Source of the DNA: Prasinococcaceae sp. CCMP 1430
Taxonomy: Eukaryota > Prasinodermophyta > Palmophyllophyceae > Prasinococcales > Prasinococcaceae
Direction of reading: 5' to 3'
Assembly: GCA_013416795.1 (NCBI GenBank)
Contig: RQSC01000028.1
Location: 586,043 to 650,042, forward strand
DNA length: 64,000 nucleotides
Below the pieces are notes generated by a model, which was not told the DNA's origin, did no database searches, and saw only the letters and a list, made by a program, of their open reading frames with translations. Made by a program: the position numbers and the translations under genes. Positions 61,201-64,000 of this stretch are shown piece by piece. Numbering within the stretch: position 1 is the first letter of the stretch; every line of letters begins with the position of its first letter.

Positions 61201-63665
61201 GCCTCGATGGTTCCAGACCCGAGGAGCTCAAACGTTGAGGCACCCTCGTCCTCGGTGAGCACGAGTACTAATTTTCCGAGCAAGGCCGCATCGTTCACGG
61301 CTGCAGCTTCGAGATCGGCGTTGGCCGGGGCCCCAGGCGCGGAGCTCAACTGACTGCAGAGCTCCTTGAGCTGGCGAAGGCCCTTGGTCGCGCCAGAGTT
61401 GCAATCGTCCGCAGCGTCCGTCGATGCTGCAAAGTGCGCGATCTTCAGTTCGCGCGCGCGCTGCCCGAGCTTCAGGGTCGATCTAATCGACGTTGGTCGC
61501 GGCGAGCGCGGGCCGCGCGCGCGCGCGCCCTCGTCTGCGTCACCTTCGTCCGCGTCGGCCTCGGGAGACATGAGACGATCGAGCTGGTGCACGACGCCTT
61601 CCTTCATAAAGTACTTGCGGAAAATGTCAGGCAACTTCTCCAGGAGCTGCTCGGCGATTATCAGCGCCGCCATCGCGACCTCCTTGTCCTCGTTGCCCAG
61701 CAAGCCCGCGAGGAACGACGATATTGGCGACGTGCGCAGCAGGACCTCGAGATTTGCAGGCGTGCTGTAGTACAGCAGCTTCCAGAGCGACAGCATGCAC
61801 TTGTGTCGAACGGCCGAGTTGGACGAGTGCTCGTGCACATGAATGAGCGTGCCGTACAGCGTGGTGGCGTAGCTCGTGATGAGCTCGCTGTCAGCCTCGA
61901 GCTTCGCCTCGAATGCCAGCATGGCTTCGCTGCGCACGCACTCAGGCGCGGCACTGCGCACGCGCTCAGCCACAGGCGAGTCGTCCATTTGGGCGTCGCC
62001 CTCCTCCTTCGCAGCGGTCTGCCTTGTCACGCGCCCAGTCGGCGAGCTCGGGGTGCACGCCTCCGGACCGCGCGTCACAGCCTCTGGCAGTGAAGGGAGC
62101 AAAGCGCTCACGAGATTGAGCAGCTCGTACTGCTGATCAGACGAGCGCGCGTACGGGCTGCCAGGCGATGGCACTGCAGTCGCGACGCACGTCAACACGC
62201 CGTTCGCAATCTTGTGCGCCCCGCGTTCCAACAGCTTGGACGCGATTTCGGGGCTGGCGTTGGCACCAGTTCCAATCGCGCGGACAAGCGCCGTGTACGT
62301 CGGAGGCGACAGCTTCACGGGTACGGTATCGGCCCCCGAGCTGCCCGCTGAAAGCAGCGAGAGCGAGTTCTCCACCAAGCTATCGCCGAAGAGCGTGCGC
62401 ATGCGGTCCGCGTTGTGCGACCAGCTGTCGGCGATGCGCGATACACACACGCACGCGTGCTCGACCAACTTGGTGTCCTGGTACTGCAGAATGTTCGTCA
62501 GGTTGGGGATCACCTCGGCGACCATGTCGGCAGAGGCCGGCGAAAGCTGCCTGCAGATGTTTGCGGCGGTCGAGAGCGCCACGCGCTGTACACCCGTAGA
62601 GAAGAAGTCCAGGTACGAGAGCACCGCCATGAGGCCGCCAGCGCGCAGCACCGGCGCGGGATGCTCTTTCGAGAGCTTCTCGAGCGCCTCGAGACACTGC
62701 TCCGCGAGGTCGATGTACTCGATGGTGAGGAGGCGCGTGCAAAACGAGTTCAAGGCACCGTAGTGCACGACGGCGTGGCAGCTCGATGGCAGCACGTCCA
62801 TGAGATGCGTGAGGGCCCTTGCAGCGAGGAGCATCATGTCTGGGTTGTGCTCTGCGTTCATGAGGTTCACGAGCACTGGGACGAACGAGTCCGTGCTAAA
62901 AGTCGCGAGGTTCTCCTCGTTGGCCATCGCCAGCAGCTCGCAAAGCTCATTGAGGGCCTCCATCTGGGTGGTGTCGTCCCCTTCCGCCTTCAATCCTTGC
63001 AAGATGCCCTTGAACCGCGAGGAGTTTGCGCCTATCCCTGGGATGAGGTCCTCGAGCCCGGCACCCAGCCTGCGCAGCAGGCCGTGGAGCGCGCCCGCGC
63101 CGCCGCCCGCACCCGCGCCGTCCTCATCAGTGTCCACGTCGCCGCGCCCGCGGCCCTCGAGGACCTCACGCAGCGCACGCTCCGCGTCAGCCATTGCCGC
63201 CGCAGCAGCAGAGGCCGAGTTGCGCCCCTCGCCCCCGTCGCCCGCCCCCCCGCCCGACGCGCCCGCGCGTGGGTTGTCGTCGCCGTCCATTGCCGCGTGC
63301 CTCGATGCGCGCGTGCCGCGCCGCTTCTCGGCCGATTGCGCGTATCCAGCCGGTTGCGCGAGCGAGCGCTTGAGCCCGCGACCGCCCTTTGCGGCAGGCT
63401 GCTCCGCCTCCTTCTGTTTTCCTGCACTCCTCGGGGTGGGATTGGTCTTGGCGACCTGCAGCTTGCCCTTGGCGGCGGCCGCGGCTGCACCGACGGCACC
63501 CTGCGCTGCCGCGGCCCTGTCCTTCTTGTCTGAATCGGGCGCAGTCCTGTGGCGCCGGCGCAGGGCGTGCGCGCGTGCGCGATCGAGGGAATCGGGAAAA
63601 GCCCCGTCGCGGCTTTCCGAGTCAGACAGGCGCAGCGAGCTTTGGTGTTCCGGGGCGCGGCGCAC
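58212..63665 (-). CDS. UPL3/TRIP12-type HECT E3 ubiquitin ligase
   Basis: A 1817-codon intronless ORF, close to plant UPL3 (about 1890 residues). A start at 63290 (MDGDDNPRAGASGG) is equally good. Residues ~200-800 hold armadillo-like repeats, beginning GANSSRFKGILQGLKAEGDD, then TQMEALNELCELLAMANEEN and LVNLMNAEHNPDMMLLAARA. A mid-region is acidic (SMDDIDEDDYAHDLDDYEHE). The HECT domain begins near residue 1340 (KVRLSRGDIMASAFKVMD) and ends LPSVMTCANYLKMPPYST then KAAMRERLMYAIHNGQGSFD; the catalytic Cys sits in MTCANYLKMP, near residue 1783. It ubiquitinates proteins in nucleus or cytosol in other eukaryotes. Its 3' end lies 76 bp from the convergent TBC gene. Confidence 0.94.
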   Translation of the reverse strand: MRRAPEHQSSLRLSDSESRDGAFPDSLDRARAHALRRRHRTAPDSDKKDRAAAAQGAVGAAAAAAKGKLQVAKTNPTPRSAGKQKEAEQPAAKGGRGLKRSLAQPAGYAQSAEKRRGTRASRHAAMDGDDNPRAGASGGGAGDGGEGRNSASAAAAAMADAERALREVLEGRGRGDVDTDEDGAGAGGGAGALHGLLRRLGAGLEDLIPGIGANSSRFKGILQGLKAEGDDTTQMEALNELCELLAMANEENLATFSTDSFVPVLVNLMNAEHNPDMMLLAARALTHLMDVLPSSCHAVVHYGALNSFCTRLLTIEYIDLAEQCLEALEKLSKEHPAPVLRAGGLMAVLSYLDFFSTGVQRVALSTAANICRQLSPASADMVAEVIPNLTNILQYQDTKLVEHACVCVSRIADSWSHNADRMRTLFGDSLVENSLSLLSAGSSGADTVPVKLSPPTYTALVRAIGTGANASPEIASKLLERGAHKIANGVLTCVATAVPSPGSPYARSSDQQYELLNLVSALLPSLPEAVTRGPEACTPSSPTGRVTRQTAAKEEGDAQMDDSPVAERVRSAAPECVRSEAMLAFEAKLEADSELITSYATTLYGTLIHVHEHSSNSAVRHKCMLSLWKLLYYSTPANLEVLLRTSPISSFLAGLLGNEDKEVAMAALIIAEQLLEKLPDIFRKYFMKEGVVHQLDRLMSPEADADEGDADEGARARGPRSPRPTSIRSTLKLGQRARELKIAHFAASTDAADDCNSGATKGLRQLKELCSQLSSAPGAPANADLEAAAVNDAALLGKLVLVLTEDEGASTFELLGSGTIEALKRHFTFGGLPDTLSNSEKGDWASRRLRDFVSVAMPPGSGVSSGLHELVGKLCQAYNVLERLPVVQSTPPPGASSGIAGSLSALAHPIKLRLCRASGERSLRDYSGNVVLIEPLETLQSVEDFLWPRVQRPDVPAPAPGRAEADAAKGKGKRADEPAGRMTRSMTKAAAKVDTDAPSKGKDKALEDAPDAAAPHDGAKGARASALTRALRGDVGGSPPPAEEADAMDADEDPPPLDEDDSMDDIDEDDYAHDLDDYEHEEEVPMAEPVKDIDPGTDGGRESDGGESAGAPDPGVERPPSPTGGGEADAGGSAGERKRAAASYAAAAAGGSKDGKGKASEQHFVFSIDGRDVPTGMTIISALNGALAERNAETGGQPSQQRRLWDTVHSISYRRATDSDAGAGDAERPESKGVTAVGCTGSHAHSSDALPCSLAKCTPGYDALLVLRRLWLQAHETLAARGLGGDFPAHLAARFTSTKLSSKLSRQLQDALVLSAGLPEWCAQLMQACPFLFTFEVRRQFFYGTSFGLPRALQRLQQQGVDSGTAERGNGGGSRHTQRGEPRVARLQRQKVRLSRGDIMASAFKVMDMCAGSTATLEIEYFQEVGTGLGPTLEFYTLLGHSLQERKLKLWRDDGDVPSAQNDMDTDGAVASKQGKGAPEAEMVRANCGLFPRPLATKASRRERALKHFRLLGSSVGKALQDGRLMDMHLSPAFWDLALARATDGGRAADVRVSDVDPALAATLAKLGAYVDEYDALQSQGRHSEAKALAVDGATIEDLCIEWAVPGYRDAELGGGVAQGTGVGPAELRSYLVAVKDATVGAGVEQQVAAFCEGMAKVFDMRTLAPFSAEEINELVCGCTERWAKAMLVEHIKFDHGYTAASAPCGFLVEILSELGADDQRAFLRFVTGAPRLPPGGLAALSPRLTVVRKHVSGEAGNTPNNSPSPAVSKQMLLTGDLPSVMTCANYLKMPPYSTKAAMRERLMYAIHNGQGSFDLS

Positions 63666-64000
63666 GCACCGCGCGCTCGCCGGCCACGTGCGTCGCCCTT
63701 CGGCGCGCTTCGACTCACCTCTTGTGGTCTGTGCCCGGGTCGGTGGTTCTCCGAGCGGTGCTACGCCTCGCGCGTGCTTTGGCAGCCCCGCCCGCCATGC
63801 ACGAGTGCCTGGACGCGTGCCGGCTTCCTCCTCGGGGTAGCGGCGCGCAGCTGCCTCCCCGAGCGCCTGGGCGAATTTCCGGCCGCGCGCGTCGCTGCGG
63901 CCCTCCCCAGCGCCTCCGCCCTTTGCCCCGCGGACGGATCCCCCGCGAGCGGCGCCCCTGCCGCCCCGGGGCGCGCGCCCCGCCCGCCCCTTCCCCGCTC
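63666..64000. other. Upstream flank of HECT ligase gene
   Basis: CG-rich sequence with no supported gene. It probably contains the promoter of the HECT ligase. Plus-strand frames here are shadows of the minus-strand ORF. Confidence 0.4.

Noticed and set aside
1-64000. CRISPR arrays, rRNA genes, bacterial operons
   Set aside because: No regularly spaced repeats with unique spacers, no rRNA-like segments, and spliceosomal introns throughout show a eukaryotic nuclear origin.

Overview
The window is eukaryotic nuclear DNA, very GC-rich and gene-dense. Genes have zero to three short introns, there are no operons, and neighbours run on either strand. Gene content points to a unicellular photosynthetic protist: a plant-type arogenate/prephenate dehydrogenase, a PPR-SMR organelle RNA protein, a TRP-like algal membrane fold, an algal single-RING family, plus ordinary eukaryotic trafficking and ubiquitin proteins. 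The compositional style fits a haptophyte-like alga best, but that is inference. Introns reconstructed here mostly begin GTGCG(T/C/A), GTACG or GTGAG and end in AG. Two runs of N (35327-35769 and 50161-50646) are assembly gaps, and sequence beside the second looks unreliable.

Layout. 1-1152: 3' part of a saccharopine-dehydrogenase-like gene. 1208-4276: composite of rearranged non-LTR-type retroelement fragments with outward-facing near-identical ends and an RT-tail/ankyrin ORF. 4277-5085: simple repeats. 5086-8721 (-): four-exon polytopic membrane protein of unknown family. 9096-10797 (+): plastid-type tandem thioredoxin-fold protein. 11236-12031 (+): RHIP1-like membrane/coiled-coil protein with an apparent frameshift. 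12188-13026 (-): thioredoxin. 13526-16714 (-): AMP deaminase. 17713-18478 (+): double-RING gene with a 10-bp duplication frameshift. 18592-19256 (-): duplicated exon fragments of a TRP-like membrane protein. 19787-20872 (-): WW-PUB-zinc finger protein. 20987-21739 (+): FKBP. 21813-23402 (+): protein kinase. 23465-24711 (-): ABHD11-like hydrolase. 24749-25687 (-): SAP-domain low-complexity protein. 25889-26710 (-): small one-TM protein of a protist family.

26978-35326 (-): giant DNAJC13/RME-8 gene running into gap 1. 35940-36887 (+): PIH1-like cochaperone. 37412-38433 (+): hypothetical membrane protein with a candidate 33-bp intron. 38549-40157 (-): dual-specificity phosphatase. 40653-42383 (+): kinase resembling giant-virus kinases. 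42547-43810 (-): TyrA. 44134-45865 (+): DUF1769 protein. 46191-47019 (-): BAP31-like coiled-coil membrane protein. 47455-50151 (-): PPR-SMR protein. 51089-51364 (-): SHMT first exon. 51746-53140 (+): CobW/ZNG1 GTPase. 53550-55124 (-): uronate isomerase. 55799-58135 (+): TBC RabGAP behind a 66-nt-arm hairpin. 58212-63665 (-): UPL3/TRIP12-type HECT ligase.

The genes do not form a pathway. Loose functional groupings are endosome traffic (RME-8, TBC), proteostasis (HECT ligase, RING, PUB, FKBP, PIH1), thiol redox (two thioredoxins) and amino-acid/purine metabolism (TyrA, SHMT, AMP deaminase). Exon boundaries were derived by hand from reading frame and GT-AG signals; several terminal exons are probably missing because ORF stops coincide with splice-donor motifs.
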